Assembly (NCBI GenBank): GCA_016871575.1
Contig: VHCW01000048.1
Span: 1 to 35,522, forward strand
Length of the DNA stretch: 35,522 nucleotides
Reading direction: 5' to 3'
From: Verrucomicrobiota bacterium
GTDB lineage: Bacteria; Verrucomicrobiota; Verrucomicrobiia; Palsa-1439
Shown one piece after another: positions 8,139 to 16,177 of the stretch; positions within the stretch are counted from its first letter, which is position 1; each line of letters begins with the position of its first letter. The notes under the pieces were generated by a model, which searched no databases, was not told where the DNA came from, and was given only the letters and a program-made list of their open reading frames with translations. The translations under genes were made by a program, and so were the position numbers.

Positions 8139-8380
8139 TTTTCGTGTTTGCAGATTTTCTCCGGGGCGGTCTGAAAACCGTCCTTGTGCGGGTGAAACTT
8201 GCCTTTCGCTTCGAGGAACGCGACCAATTCCGAGGCCGTCATGCTGTCGGCGGAACAGGTGTAGAACCGCGCGTCCTTGCCGAAGGTCTTGACGATCTCC
8301 TTTGCCAGCGTCGTCTTCTTGTAGGGTTTGCCCGACGCGAGCATCATCTTCATCACTTCATGGCCGTGGATTCGTTTCAT
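8135..8380 (-). CDS. yecH: YecH-family (DUF2492) small metal-binding protein
   Basis: 81 aa, aligning over its whole length with E. coli YecH as I recall that family: HGHEVMKMMLASG at the start, FGKDARFYTCSADSMTA in the middle, LVAFLEAKGKF and ICKH at the end. The likely metal ligands H5, H7, C42, C77 and H79 are all present. There is no signal peptide, so it is cytoplasmic, unlike its neighbours. Both ends are coupled: its ATG (8380) overlaps the esterase TGA by 4 nt, and its own stop overlaps the PDZ start by 4 nt. Why a cytoplasmic metal-binding protein sits inside an operon of exported enzymes is unclear. Family confidence is high; function is unknown even in model species. Confidence 0.9.
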   Translation of the reverse strand: MKRIHGHEVMKMMLASGKPYKKTTLAKEIVKTFGKDARFYTCSADSMTASELVAFLEAKGKFHPHKDGFQTAPEKICKHEK

Positions 8381-10167
8381 GGCCGTATCTTATCACGGTG
8401 TCGCATGACGTTCAGGTAAATCGGCCCGTTGCGGTGCGACTTCGGAAGATTCTGAAGATCAAGCTGCGGCTTGTCGGGAATGAAGAACGACGCATACAAC
8501 GCGTTAGCCGCCATGACACCTTGCGCGCGAAGTGTCATCGGCGTCTTGGCGAACTCCGGCAGTCTCCGCAACGCAGCGACGGCTTGTTGGATGTCCCAGA
8601 CCTGTCCGCTTTCAAGTGTTTCGCCGAGCAACTGCAATCGCCGGAGGAGATGAGTTTGTTTGTTGGTGGAAAGATTCGACCAACTGGTCGGGCCGGCGCC
8701 GCGCGGACAGAAATACGCGATGGCCTGATTCGCCGGCGGATTGGGCTGGAAGTCTTTGAACGTTTCGTCGTCGAGGACGTGGAGGACGATCCGCGCGATT
8801 CTTCCTTTGCCGCGGGCGAGACTGAGTTTGAAGGTGAACGGAGGTTCGCTGGTGAATTCGTAAACATCGGTCACGGCGGAGGCAGGTTGCAAACCTGCCC
8901 CACATTGCTTCGGCCACGCACGGAAACAATCACGGCGCAGCACGTCGAGCGATTTCGTGTCCTCATGCGGGACAAACCATTCGTCAACAGTGGTGACACG
9001 CTCGTCTTTCGGCAACTCGGTGAAGACGCGGAGATCGGATGGTGAAAGCATCTTGCGCGCGGGTTCGTCGGTGAGGTCCATCCGGTCGGCGCCCTTGAGG
9101 AAGCGGTTCATCCAGTGGAACGCACCGGTGTTGAGCGTCTGCATGTCGGCGTGCGGACCTTCGGCGATATGCAGGCCAATGTTCTTTTCCTGGCCGAGCT
9201 TTTTGTAGAGCGAGCGAACACGGTTGTAGATTTCGACCACGCCATCGAGTGGGAAGATGCCGTCCTTGTCGGTATTGGCAATCAGCAACGGGCGTGGTGC
9301 AACGAGCGCGGCAACGCGGTCGAAGTCCCAACGTTCGGTGTTGACCATGAACATGCAGTCGCAATGTCCCTCGATACATCCGTCGAGGATGTGGTTTTTA
9401 AGCGTCGTGATGCCGGCGGTCGGCACGGCGGCCTTGATCCGGTCGTCGAGCGCCGCGACCCACCACGAGTAGGCGCCACCGCCGGAGCGGCCAGTGATGC
9501 CGATGCGGGTGCGGTCAACCTCGGTGCGGGTTTCGAGGTAATCGAGCGCGCGGATGCCGTTCCACGCCTCGACGCCGGCCGGCGTATAGCCGCGCGCGGG
9601 CCACCACCAGCGGTTGAGTTTGTAGGTTCCGTGATGGTCTCCACGGATTTCGCCGAGCTGAATCGTGTCAATGATGAGGCAGACATAACCATTCCGGGCA
9701 AACCAAGTGCCGTGGTGCCGGTAGCCGGTTTTGTTGCCGAGGCTGATGCCGTTGGTGGTCATCGAGGCGTGGCCGCAAACGTAGAGAATCGCCGGCAACG
9801 GTTTCGTGACTTCCTTGGGCCGGTAGAAGTTGGCGGTGACGTAGAGTTGCGGCGAGGACTGGAAGTGGAGTTTCTCCACGATGTAGCCGTCGCCCTCCAC
9901 AGTGCCGGTGATGACGGGATTGAGCGGAGTGCGTTCCGGCCACGGGTCGAGACCGAGCATCCGCTGGAGTTGGGCGCGCATCGTCGCGTGGCGTTGCGGC
10001 CAGTTCTGCGGCGTGATCTCCGCCAGCCAGTCGGCGCTGGAAAGCTCGGCCACGCGCCGCTCAAAGTACCGGTCAAATGGTTGCGGCAGAAACTCGCGCG
10101 GCTCTTTTGTTGCCGCCGCGTTCGCACTGAGGACGATGCAAAGCCATACGCAAAAGCAGGCTTTCAT
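8377..10167 (-). CDS. exported alpha/beta-hydrolase, acetyl-xylan-esterase-like
   Basis: 596 aa with a signal peptide at 1-18. The alpha/beta-hydrolase core spans about 80-365: LPAILYVCGHAS (oxyanion region), GYVCLIIDTIQLGE, and nucleophile elbow GITGRSGGGAYSWW with S228. PRPLLIANTDKDGIFP supplies D300/D302, and EGPHADM supplies H339. This pattern resembles the exported esterases annotated as acetyl xylan esterase or AXE1-like in PVC genomes, so deacylation of a decorated glycan is the best guess. Residues 380-596 are a second region of unknown fold. It contains the segment CGAGLQPAS (422-430), encoded by a palindrome at 8881-8899 that looks like an in-frame insertion. Start and stop overlap the neighbouring genes by 4 nt on both sides (ATGA at 10164-10167 and 8377-8380). 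Confidence 0.88.
   Translation of the reverse strand: MKACFCVWLCIVLSANAAATKEPREFLPQPFDRYFERRVAELSSADWLAEITPQNWPQRHATMRAQLQRMLGLDPWPERTPLNPVITGTVEGDGYIVEKLHFQSSPQLYVTANFYRPKEVTKPLPAILYVCGHASMTTNGISLGNKTGYRHHGTWFARNGYVCLIIDTIQLGEIRGDHHGTYKLNRWWWPARGYTPAGVEAWNGIRALDYLETRTEVDRTRIGITGRSGGGAYSWWVAALDDRIKAAVPTAGITTLKNHILDGCIEGHCDCMFMVNTERWDFDRVAALVAPRPLLIANTDKDGIFPLDGVVEIYNRVRSLYKKLGQEKNIGLHIAEGPHADMQTLNTGAFHWMNRFLKGADRMDLTDEPARKMLSPSDLRVFTELPKDERVTTVDEWFVPHEDTKSLDVLRRDCFRAWPKQCGAGLQPASAVTDVYEFTSEPPFTFKLSLARGKGRIARIVLHVLDDETFKDFQPNPPANQAIAYFCPRGAGPTSWSNLSTNKQTHLLRRLQLLGETLESGQVWDIQQAVAALRRLPEFAKTPMTLRAQGVMAANALYASFFIPDKPQLDLQNLPKSHRNGPIYLNVMRHRDKIRP
8881..8899. repeat. 19-bp palindrome inside the esterase gene
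   Basis: GGCAGGTT (8881-8888) and AACCTGCC (8892-8899) are perfect inverted arms around GCA. On the coding strand it is translated in frame as part of CGAGLQPAS. Short GC-rich palindromes of this kind are dispersed in many verrucomicrobial genomes, from memory; the copy number here cannot be judged from one window. Confidence 0.75.
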
Positions 10168-11111
10168 TTCGTTTTCACCTTCTTGGGTTTTGGCGGCGCT
10201 TTTTTCTCGGCTTTCTTCACTGTCACCTTTGGCGTGGGGTCGTTGACGCCGGCAAACTGGTTATAGGCTTTCTGAATCACGTCGGCCGACGGCATTGCGC
10301 CGGCGATGACGAGGAACCGAACACGAAACGTCTTCTCGCCACCGGCGGGGATGGTGTCCTTGGCGAACATTCCGAAACGTCCGTAGTCACGGTAGGCGGA
10401 GGTGATGGCGTCCTTCGGATTCGATGGATGGTTGAGATAGACGACGCTGTATTGCTTGCCGCCAAGCGTGTATGACAAGCCGACCCACGGATAATCCCTG
10501 TCGGTTTTCGGGTCGGCGTTTTCTTTCGGGAAGATATACTCGGTTGATTCTCGCTCCATTTCGTTGGCAGCCCGGAATTGAAGGCCAGCGTGTTCGGGAT
10601 CGCCATCGAGAATTGCTTCACCGGCAAGAGTTTTGATTTTCGAGGTGGTTTCAATGACGGCATACGATGGGCGGGCTGGCGACAAGAAAGTGAACGCGCG
10701 TTCTTCGGTCAGCAGAACTTTTCCCTCGGCAGTCGTCCAGTCCACCAGCGATGTGAACCCGGTTTTGTCTTTGCGCATGACGAACTTGCGGTGAACCTGA
10801 TGACCGTCGTTCATCCCCCAAAAGTTGTAGGATTTGTCGCCAATGGTCAGCTTTCGCCAGCCGATGAAGATGCCGCGGTGATGTGGATATTCGCCGCCGG
10901 GGCCGTTGGTGATCGGGGTTTTGCCGTCGGGGTCAAACACGTGCAGGAACGGCTTGCCGGTCAGTTCGATTTTCTCCGGACTGGAGTTGTCGTAGGCGCA
11001 CATATAGCGCGCGAGCAGTTTCCCGTCTTGCAGGACATCAAGGTGTTTCCCTTTTGTGTCCTTGAAGGTGAATCCGGCAGCCAGTGTGATGAGAGCGAGA
11101 AGAATATTCAT
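10164..11111 (-). CDS. exported DUF6807 (PmoA-like) protein
   Basis: 315 aa with a short signal peptide (about 1-13). It belongs to the family now called DUF6807, often misannotated 'methane oxygenase PmoA'; it has no relation to particulate methane monooxygenase in membrane topology or ligands. Typical blocks are LARYMCAYDNSSPEK, PFLHVFDPDGK, YPHHRGIFIGW (75-85), STEYIFPKENAD and a beta-rich C-terminal half, ending in a Lys/Pro-rich tail. It is first in the minus-strand run, and its TGA overlaps the esterase ATG by 4 nt. Upstream is a possible promoter with its -10 only 9 nt from the ATG and no clear Shine-Dalgarno site. The family is commonly found beside exported oxidoreductases, suggesting a role in sugar handling, but no activity is established to my knowledge. 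Confidence 0.87.
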   Translation of the reverse strand: MNILLALITLAAGFTFKDTKGKHLDVLQDGKLLARYMCAYDNSSPEKIELTGKPFLHVFDPDGKTPITNGPGGEYPHHRGIFIGWRKLTIGDKSYNFWGMNDGHQVHRKFVMRKDKTGFTSLVDWTTAEGKVLLTEERAFTFLSPARPSYAVIETTSKIKTLAGEAILDGDPEHAGLQFRAANEMERESTEYIFPKENADPKTDRDYPWVGLSYTLGGKQYSVVYLNHPSNPKDAITSAYRDYGRFGMFAKDTIPAGGEKTFRVRFLVIAGAMPSADVIQKAYNQFAGVNDPTPKVTVKKAEKKAPPKPKKVKTK

Positions 11112-11120
11112 GGTGCGCGT

Positions 11121-11150
11121 TTTGTACCCTCACAGACGCACCGGCGGCAA
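11121..11150 (-). promoter_or_regulatory. candidate promoter of the DUF6807 operon
   Basis: On the minus strand TTGCCG (11150-11145), an 18-nt spacer and TACAAA (11126-11121) resemble a housekeeping promoter. The -10 is 9 nt from the ATG at 11111, which would leave almost no 5' leader. Confidence 0.3.
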
Positions 11151-11171
11151 GCATGATTCAGTTGACGGTTC

Positions 11172-11200
11172 TTGCGTTCGAGCGCGCTTGGCTTTATAGA
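11172..11200 (+). promoter_or_regulatory. weak candidate promoter for the nucleotidyltransferase gene
   Basis: TTGCGT (11172-11177), a 17-nt spacer and TATAGA (11195-11200) lie just before the ATG at 11209. The AGAAGG overlapping the -10 could instead act as the ribosome site of a longer transcript. Confidence 0.2.
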
Positions 11201-11208
11201 AGGCGGCC

Positions 11209-12114
11209 ATGAAACCGACACTTTTGGTGCTGGCCGCAGGAATGGGAAGCCGTTACGGCGGCTTGAAACAGGTGGATCCCGTCGGCCCAAACGGCGAGAC
11301 CATCATTGATTATTGTATTTACGACGCGATGCGCGCGGGATTCGGCAAGGTTGTGTTCGTGATCCGTCATGACATTGAGACTGCATTCCGCGAGGCGGTT
11401 GGGGCGCGTTTCGAGAAACGGTTGCCGGTCGAGTATGCGTTTCAGGAACTTGACAAGGTTCCCACGGGCTTCGCGGTGCCGGCGAATCGGACAAAACCGT
11501 GGGGCACCGCGCACGCCATCCTTGTCGCTGAAGATGTTATTCGGGAACCGTTTGCGATGATCAATGCGGACGATTTCTACGGCGCGGATTCGTTCCGGGT
11601 GCTCGGCGAATTTCTGGCGAAAGCAGACGCGCAAAGCACCGGCTATTCGATGGTCGGGTTCATCTTGCGCAACACGCTCAGCGATCACGGCACGGTGTCG
11701 CGCGGCGTCTGTCAAGTGGACGACCGCGGAATGGTGAAGCAGGTGGTTGAGTTATTGAAGATCGAGCGGCACGGCCACGCGGCCCACAACCTCGACGGCA
11801 AAGGCGGCGCGCAGCCGTTGACCGCCGACGAATATTGCTCGATGAACATGTGGGGATTCACGCCGACGCTTTTCGCGGTTCTGCGCGAGGAGTTCACGAA
11901 GTTTCTGAAAGCGCGCGGCGGCGAGGAAAAAAGCGAGTGCCTGATTCCGACGGTGGTCAATCAACTCATCAGCGACAAGCGCGCGACGTTGAAGGTGTTG
12001 CCAACGACGTCGTCATGGTTCGGCGTGACCTACCAGGAAGACCGTCCCAAGGTGCAGGAGAGCGTCCGCGCGCTCATCGAACGCGGGGAGTATCCGCAGA
12101 AGCTTTGGACGTGA
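11209..12114 (+). CDS. sugar-phosphate nucleotidyltransferase
   Basis: 301 aa cytoplasmic enzyme of the NTP_transferase family (GalU/RfbA-like fold), which joins a sugar 1-phosphate or similar to NTP. The N-terminal signature LVLAAGMGSRYGGLKQVDPV (5-24) carries the nucleotide loop, and MINADDFYGADSF gives the metal-binding aspartate region. The segment KPWGTAHAILVAEDVI is typical. There is no C-terminal acyltransferase or hexapeptide domain. AGAAGG precedes the ATG. The gene is monocistronic by layout: divergent from the DUF6807 operon and convergent with hpt, overlapping its 3' end by 41 nt. Which sugar is activated cannot be told. Confidence 0.88.
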   Translation: MKPTLLVLAAGMGSRYGGLKQVDPVGPNGETIIDYCIYDAMRAGFGKVVFVIRHDIETAFREAVGARFEKRLPVEYAFQELDKVPTGFAVPANRTKPWGTAHAILVAEDVIREPFAMINADDFYGADSFRVLGEFLAKADAQSTGYSMVGFILRNTLSDHGTVSRGVCQVDDRGMVKQVVELLKIERHGHAAHNLDGKGGAQPLTADEYCSMNMWGFTPTLFAVLREEFTKFLKARGGEEKSECLIPTVVNQLISDKRATLKVLPTTSSWFGVTYQEDRPKVQESVRALIERGEYPQKLWT

Positions 12115-12649
12115 TCTCGGTCTTGAGCACGCCAACGCACGGCAGGTTGCGATAACGTTCTTGATAGTCCAGCCCGTACCCGACGACAAACCGGTCAGGA
12201 ATCCGAAACCCGATGTAATCGGCGCAAAACCCCGACTGGCGCGGAATCTCCTTTTCAAGAAAAATACAGAATTTCAAGCTGCGCGGTCGAAGCGCAGCGA
12301 TCAAATCCCGCACACGAATCAATGTGAGACCGGTGTCGAGGATATCGTCCACGACCAGCACGTCGCGGTCGCGGACGTCGAGTTGGAGCGCCTTGGTGAT
12401 GTGGATGTCACCGGAAGAACTGGTCTGGCCGTGATAGCTGGAGACGCCGAGGAAATCCAGCCGCAACGGTCCCGGCAAACGTCGCAATAGGTCGGCAACA
12501 AAGAGGACACTGCCGGTCAACAACGGCACGAGCGTGAGGTCCTTCCCATCGTAATCGCGCTGGAGTTGTGCGGCCAATTCGTTGAGCCGCTGTTGGATTT
12601 GCGACTGGGTCAACAGCACTTCCTGAAGATCGTCTTGAAGCAGGCTCAT
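12074..12649 (-). CDS. hpt: hypoxanthine phosphoribosyltransferase
   Basis: 191 aa purine-salvage enzyme making IMP or GMP from hypoxanthine or guanine and PRPP. The PRPP-binding motif VLVVDDILDTGLT is at 97-109. LVPLLTGSVLFVADL (40-54) and the flexible loop DFLGVSSYHGQTSSSG (65-80) match Hpt. The C-terminal IPDRFVVGYGLDYQERYRNLP, slightly divergent in its last residues, is diagnostic. The start at 12649 is chosen because the family begins there; an upstream ATG would add 43 unrelated residues crossing the divergent promoter. A TACAGT hexamer lies 6 nt before this ATG, with no Shine-Dalgarno sequence. The 3' end overlaps the convergent nucleotidyltransferase by 41 nt. Confidence 0.94.
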   Translation of the reverse strand: MSLLQDDLQEVLLTQSQIQQRLNELAAQLQRDYDGKDLTLVPLLTGSVLFVADLLRRLPGPLRLDFLGVSSYHGQTSSSGDIHITKALQLDVRDRDVLVVDDILDTGLTLIRVRDLIAALRPRSLKFCIFLEKEIPRQSGFCADYIGFRIPDRFVVGYGLDYQERYRNLPCVGVLKTEITSKASADTPRVR

Positions 12650-12691
12650 GCGGCCACTGTACCCCACCGCCTCCGCGCCGGGAAGCAAAGC

Positions 12692-12721
12692 TTGTAGCGA
12701 ATCGAAAACAATTTGTATAAT
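12692..12721 (+). promoter_or_regulatory. promoter of the sulfatase/flavoprotein operon
   Basis: TTGTAG (12692-12697), an 18-nt spacer and a perfect TATAAT (12716-12721). The expected start near 12728 gives a leader of about 33 nt that contains AAGGA (12752-12756) before the ATG at 12761. Confidence 0.55.
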
Positions 12722-12760
12722 CGAACGACAGAAACGTCTATTATTCAACTCAAGGACAAA

Positions 12761-14809
12761 ATGAAACAAATGATCCAACTATTGTTTGCCCTGCCCGCGC
12801 TATCGCTTGCGACAGTCAAGAGCGAATTCATTTACGAGACGGCGCCGTTCCCGTCGTGTCACGCTTCGACCATTGTCGAGGCCAAGAGCGGTTTGGTCGC
12901 CGCGTGGTTTGGTGGCACTCGTGAGGGTGACAAGGACGTGGCGATCTGGTTGTCACGGCACGAAGGCGGCAAGTGGACGTCGCCGGTGGAGGTCGCGCGC
13001 GATGCGGAGCATCCTTGCTGGAACCCGGTGTTGTTCCAGCCAAAGAAAGGTTCGCTGATGCTGTTCTACAAGGTCGGCCCCAATCCGCGCGTGTGGTGGG
13101 GGATGCTTCGCACGAGCAACGACGCCGGCAAGACGTGGAGCAAGACGCGACGGTTGCCCGACGGCATTCTCGGCCCGATCAAGAACAAGCCGGTCCAGCT
13201 TCCCAACGGTGATATTCTTTGCCCGACGAGCACCGAGAGCAACGAAAAACCAAGCACGTGGCGCGTTCATTTTGAGCGAACATCCGACCTCGGCAAGACT
13301 TGGACAAAAGTCGTGCCGGCTGCCTCGGAGATGAACGCCATTCAGCCGAGCATTCTCTTTCATCCCGGTGGCAAACTGCAAGCGATTGGCCGGTCGCGCG
13401 ACAAACGGCTGTTCCAAACGTGGTCGAGCGACGACGGCAAAACGTGGAGCGCGCTGACGCCAGCCGACGTGCCGAATCCGAACTCTGGCACCGATGCCGT
13501 GACGTTGCGCGATGGCCGGCACTTGCTTGTCTATAATCCCACGGAGCGCGGACGCTCGCCGCTGTCCCTTGCAGTTTCAAACGACGGAAAATCGTGGCGG
13601 GATGTTCTCGTCTTGGAAAACGAACCGAAAGCGGAGTTCAGTTATCCGGCGATCATCCAAACCAGTGACGGCCTCGTCCACATCACCTACACATGGAAAC
13701 GCAAGCTCATCAAACACGTCGTGCTCGATCCAGCGAAGTTGACGATTACCAATGGCACCGGGTGGAAGGGTGAGCGGCCAAAGGTGGAAAGCGTGCTCAT
13801 TTACCAACCCACTACCGAGTGGACGTATTCGCATCACCAGAGCATCACGTTCTTCAAGGGCCGGTTTTACGCGATCTGGTCGAATGGCCGGCAGGATGAA
13901 GACGCGCCCGGCCAACGCGTGTTGATCTCTTCCTCGGCGGATTTCAAGAATTGGACGACGCCGAAACCTCTCGTGGATTCGGTGACAGAGAAGGGCGTCG
14001 AGCGCGTGCTGACGGCGGCGGGATTTCACCAGCACAAAGACACACTCGTCGCCTACTTCGGCAACTACGGTCCGAAAAAAGAGACGACCCGCTTGCAGGC
14101 GGTCACGACGACCGATGGCAAGCGTTGGAGCGCGCCGCGCGAGATGGGTGTGCCGGTAAATCCGAATCATCCGCCGCAACCCACAGCGTCGGGACGGCTG
14201 ATCATCGCCGGCAACATTTCATTTCCATACACCGACGATCCAGGCGGCCTCGCCGGCTGGAAGATGACCGGCATCTATCCGTCCAGCATGGCCGCGACAA
14301 TCAAGGATGATCCAACTTCTTTTCATGAGGTTGCCCAGAAGCAGGGTTGGTCGGCCCACTTGTGCGAAGGCTCGTTCTACCAGACCGACGACGGCGTGCT
14401 GCACATGCTGTTGCGCAACACCACCAAGACGAACACCCGTCGTCTCTGGCTCACGGAGAGCCGCGACAATGGAGTGACGTGGTCAGCGCCGGTGGAGACG
14501 GAGTTCACCGACACCAACGCGAAGTTTCATTTTGGCCGGTTGCCGGACAAACGGTTCTATTATGTCGGGAACCCCATCGGTCGCGATCGCTCGCCGTTGG
14601 TGCTGTCGCTCTCGCGCGACGGCGTGATGTTCGACCACCACTTCATTCTTGGCGACACGCATTACGAGCAGCGCAAACCCGGTCACGCGAAAGGCGGCCA
14701 GTACGGCTATCCGCACACGTTGATTCACGACGGTCACCTTTACGTCATCGTCTCGCGACGGAAGGAAGCGGTCGAGGTGTTACGCGTGGCGTTGTCAGAG
14801 TTAAATTGA
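12761..14809 (+). CDS. exported double BNR/sialidase-like propeller protein
   Basis: 682 aa with a signal peptide at about 1-17. Residues 20-350 form a BNR_2-type six-bladed propeller (start: FIYETAPFPSCHASTIVEA) with Asp boxes SNDAGKTWS, SDLGKTWT, SDDGKTWS and SNDGKSW. Residues 355-682 form a second propeller-like half (SHHQSITFFKGRFYAIWSN, TTDGKRWSA, SRDNGVTWSA). Members are annotated exo-alpha-sialidase, but sialidase catalysis needs an Arg triad and a Tyr/Glu pair that I cannot confirm, so treat it as a sialidase-like glycan-binding or hydrolytic protein. The ATG at 12761 is chosen over 12713 because it begins the signal peptide and has AAGGA 4 nt upstream. It is the first gene of the plus-strand operon; the sulfatase starts 6 nt after its stop. 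Confidence 0.85.
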   Translation: MKQMIQLLFALPALSLATVKSEFIYETAPFPSCHASTIVEAKSGLVAAWFGGTREGDKDVAIWLSRHEGGKWTSPVEVARDAEHPCWNPVLFQPKKGSLMLFYKVGPNPRVWWGMLRTSNDAGKTWSKTRRLPDGILGPIKNKPVQLPNGDILCPTSTESNEKPSTWRVHFERTSDLGKTWTKVVPAASEMNAIQPSILFHPGGKLQAIGRSRDKRLFQTWSSDDGKTWSALTPADVPNPNSGTDAVTLRDGRHLLVYNPTERGRSPLSLAVSNDGKSWRDVLVLENEPKAEFSYPAIIQTSDGLVHITYTWKRKLIKHVVLDPAKLTITNGTGWKGERPKVESVLIYQPTTEWTYSHHQSITFFKGRFYAIWSNGRQDEDAPGQRVLISSSADFKNWTTPKPLVDSVTEKGVERVLTAAGFHQHKDTLVAYFGNYGPKKETTRLQAVTTTDGKRWSAPREMGVPVNPNHPPQPTASGRLIIAGNISFPYTDDPGGLAGWKMTGIYPSSMAATIKDDPTSFHEVAQKQGWSAHLCEGSFYQTDDGVLHMLLRNTTKTNTRRLWLTESRDNGVTWSAPVETEFTDTNAKFHFGRLPDKRFYYVGNPIGRDRSPLVLSLSRDGVMFDHHFILGDTHYEQRKPGHAKGGQYGYPHTLIHDGHLYVIVSRRKEAVEVLRVALSELN

Positions 14810-14815
14810 CGGGCT

Positions 14816-16177
14816 GTGAAAAGTGTGGCGACATTCTTTTGTTTGGTTGCTCTCAACATCGCAGCGTTGGGAGAGCAACCAAACATCATTCTCATTCTGG
14901 CTGATGACATGGCCGTTGGCGACATTGCCATGTTCAACAAGGGGATCACCCGCACACCGACGCTCGACAAACTCATCAAGGATGGGCTGTGGTTTGAGCG
15001 GGCCTATTCCGCTTCGCCGGTTTGCGCACCGGCGCGAGCCGCGTTGCTGACCGGCAGATACCCGCACCGCACCGGCGTCGTCTCGCTCAACATCAACACT
15101 GAGCCGGAACTGACGCGGATTCATCGCGATGAGACCACACTGGCCGATGTGTTTGCGGCCAACGGTTACCGCACCGGACTCATTGGCAAATGGCATACCG
15201 GTCTCGGTGAAGGGTACGGTCCGGTAGCGCGCGGGTTTCAGGAAATCGAGTGTTTCCATGGTTCGGCCGGTTTGGGCTATTACAGATATGCCATTCAAAC
15301 CGATGACCGCATGGCGGAACCGCTGGCCAAACGCGACAGGTATCTCACGGATGAACTCAATGCACGCGCCATCCAGTTTATACGGCGGCACGCGGACAAA
15401 CCGTTCTTCCTGCACCTTGCGCACTACGCGCCGCATCGCCCGATCGAAGCACCGGCAGAAGCCGTGAAACCGTATCGCGATGCCGGTTTCGATGAGAAGA
15501 CGGCCACGGTGTATGCCATGATCGAAATCATGGATCGCGGTCTCGGCGAACTGATGCGCGAGCTTGAGACACTTGGTCTTCGCAAACGCACACTGATCAT
15601 CTTTGCCAGCGACAACGGCCCGGACATTCTTGTTCCTGAACGCTTCAATCTCCATCTGCGCGGCGGCAAATACATGGTTTATGAGGGCGGCATCCGTGTG
15701 CCGTTCATCGTGAGCCTGCCGGGAACCATCAAGCCCGGCAGGCGCAAGGAGATCGTCCACTTCACCGACGTATTGCCCACGCTGGTTGAGTTCTGCGGCC
15801 TCAAACATGAACCGAAAAAACCGCTCGACGGATGCAGTTTCGCGCCGCTACTCACCGGCAAGGGACGGTATCAATCCCCGCCGCGATTCTGGCAATGGAA
15901 TCGCGCGTTGCCCAACTACACCCACAACGCCGCTCTGCGCGACGGCCCGTGGAAGCTCGTAAAACCGTTCGTTACCCAGAACAACATCAAAGCTGACTCG
16001 GAGATTCCTCACGCCCTCTATCATCTCGACAACGATCCTCAGGAAACAACCGACCTCGCTGCAAAACACCCCGAGCGCGTCAACGTCATGCGCCAAAAAC
16101 TGGAAGCATGGTCGCGCGAGGTGGAAGAAGAACGGAAGCGCCCTGCAACAAAACGAAAGGAAACGACCACACCATGA
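14816..16177 (+). CDS. exported sulfatase, Cys-type (arylsulfatase-like)
   Basis: 453 aa. Sulfate-ester hydrolase of the formylglycine-dependent family. The start is GTG at 14816 (GTG at 14825 is possible); a short signal peptide ends near residue 19. NIILILADDMAVGD holds the first metal aspartates (D30, D31). The sulfatase signature CAPARAALLTGRYPHRTG begins at C70, the residue converted to formylglycine. IFASDNGPD gives the later metal ligands, and DVLPTLVEFCGL is the usual C-terminal block. Activation would need a formylglycine-generating enzyme, not encoded in this window. Its TGA overlaps the next sulfatase's ATG by 4 nt. The substrate (a sulfated glycan) is inferred from context. Confidence 0.93.
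   Translation: MKSVATFFCLVALNIAALGEQPNIILILADDMAVGDIAMFNKGITRTPTLDKLIKDGLWFERAYSASPVCAPARAALLTGRYPHRTGVVSLNINTEPELTRIHRDETTLADVFAANGYRTGLIGKWHTGLGEGYGPVARGFQEIECFHGSAGLGYYRYAIQTDDRMAEPLAKRDRYLTDELNARAIQFIRRHADKPFFLHLAHYAPHRPIEAPAEAVKPYRDAGFDEKTATVYAMIEIMDRGLGELMRELETLGLRKRTLIIFASDNGPDILVPERFNLHLRGGKYMVYEGGIRVPFIVSLPGTIKPGRRKEIVHFTDVLPTLVEFCGLKHEPKKPLDGCSFAPLLTGKGRYQSPPRFWQWNRALPNYTHNAALRDGPWKLVKPFVTQNNIKADSEIPHALYHLDNDPQETTDLAAKHPERVNVMRQKLEAWSREVEEERKRPATKRKETTTP

Noticed and set aside
9115-10266. 383-codon plus-strand frame opposite the esterase
   Set aside because: It mirrors the esterase codons; no recognisable protein features.
10164-11111. Annotation as methane monooxygenase subunit PmoA
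   Set aside because: The protein is an exported soluble beta-rich protein with no membrane helices or copper ligands of methane monooxygenase; the name is a known family misnomer.
12761-14809. Firm call as a sialidase
   Set aside because: Asp boxes alone occur in many propellers, and the catalytic Arg triad and Tyr/Glu pair could not be confirmed by eye.
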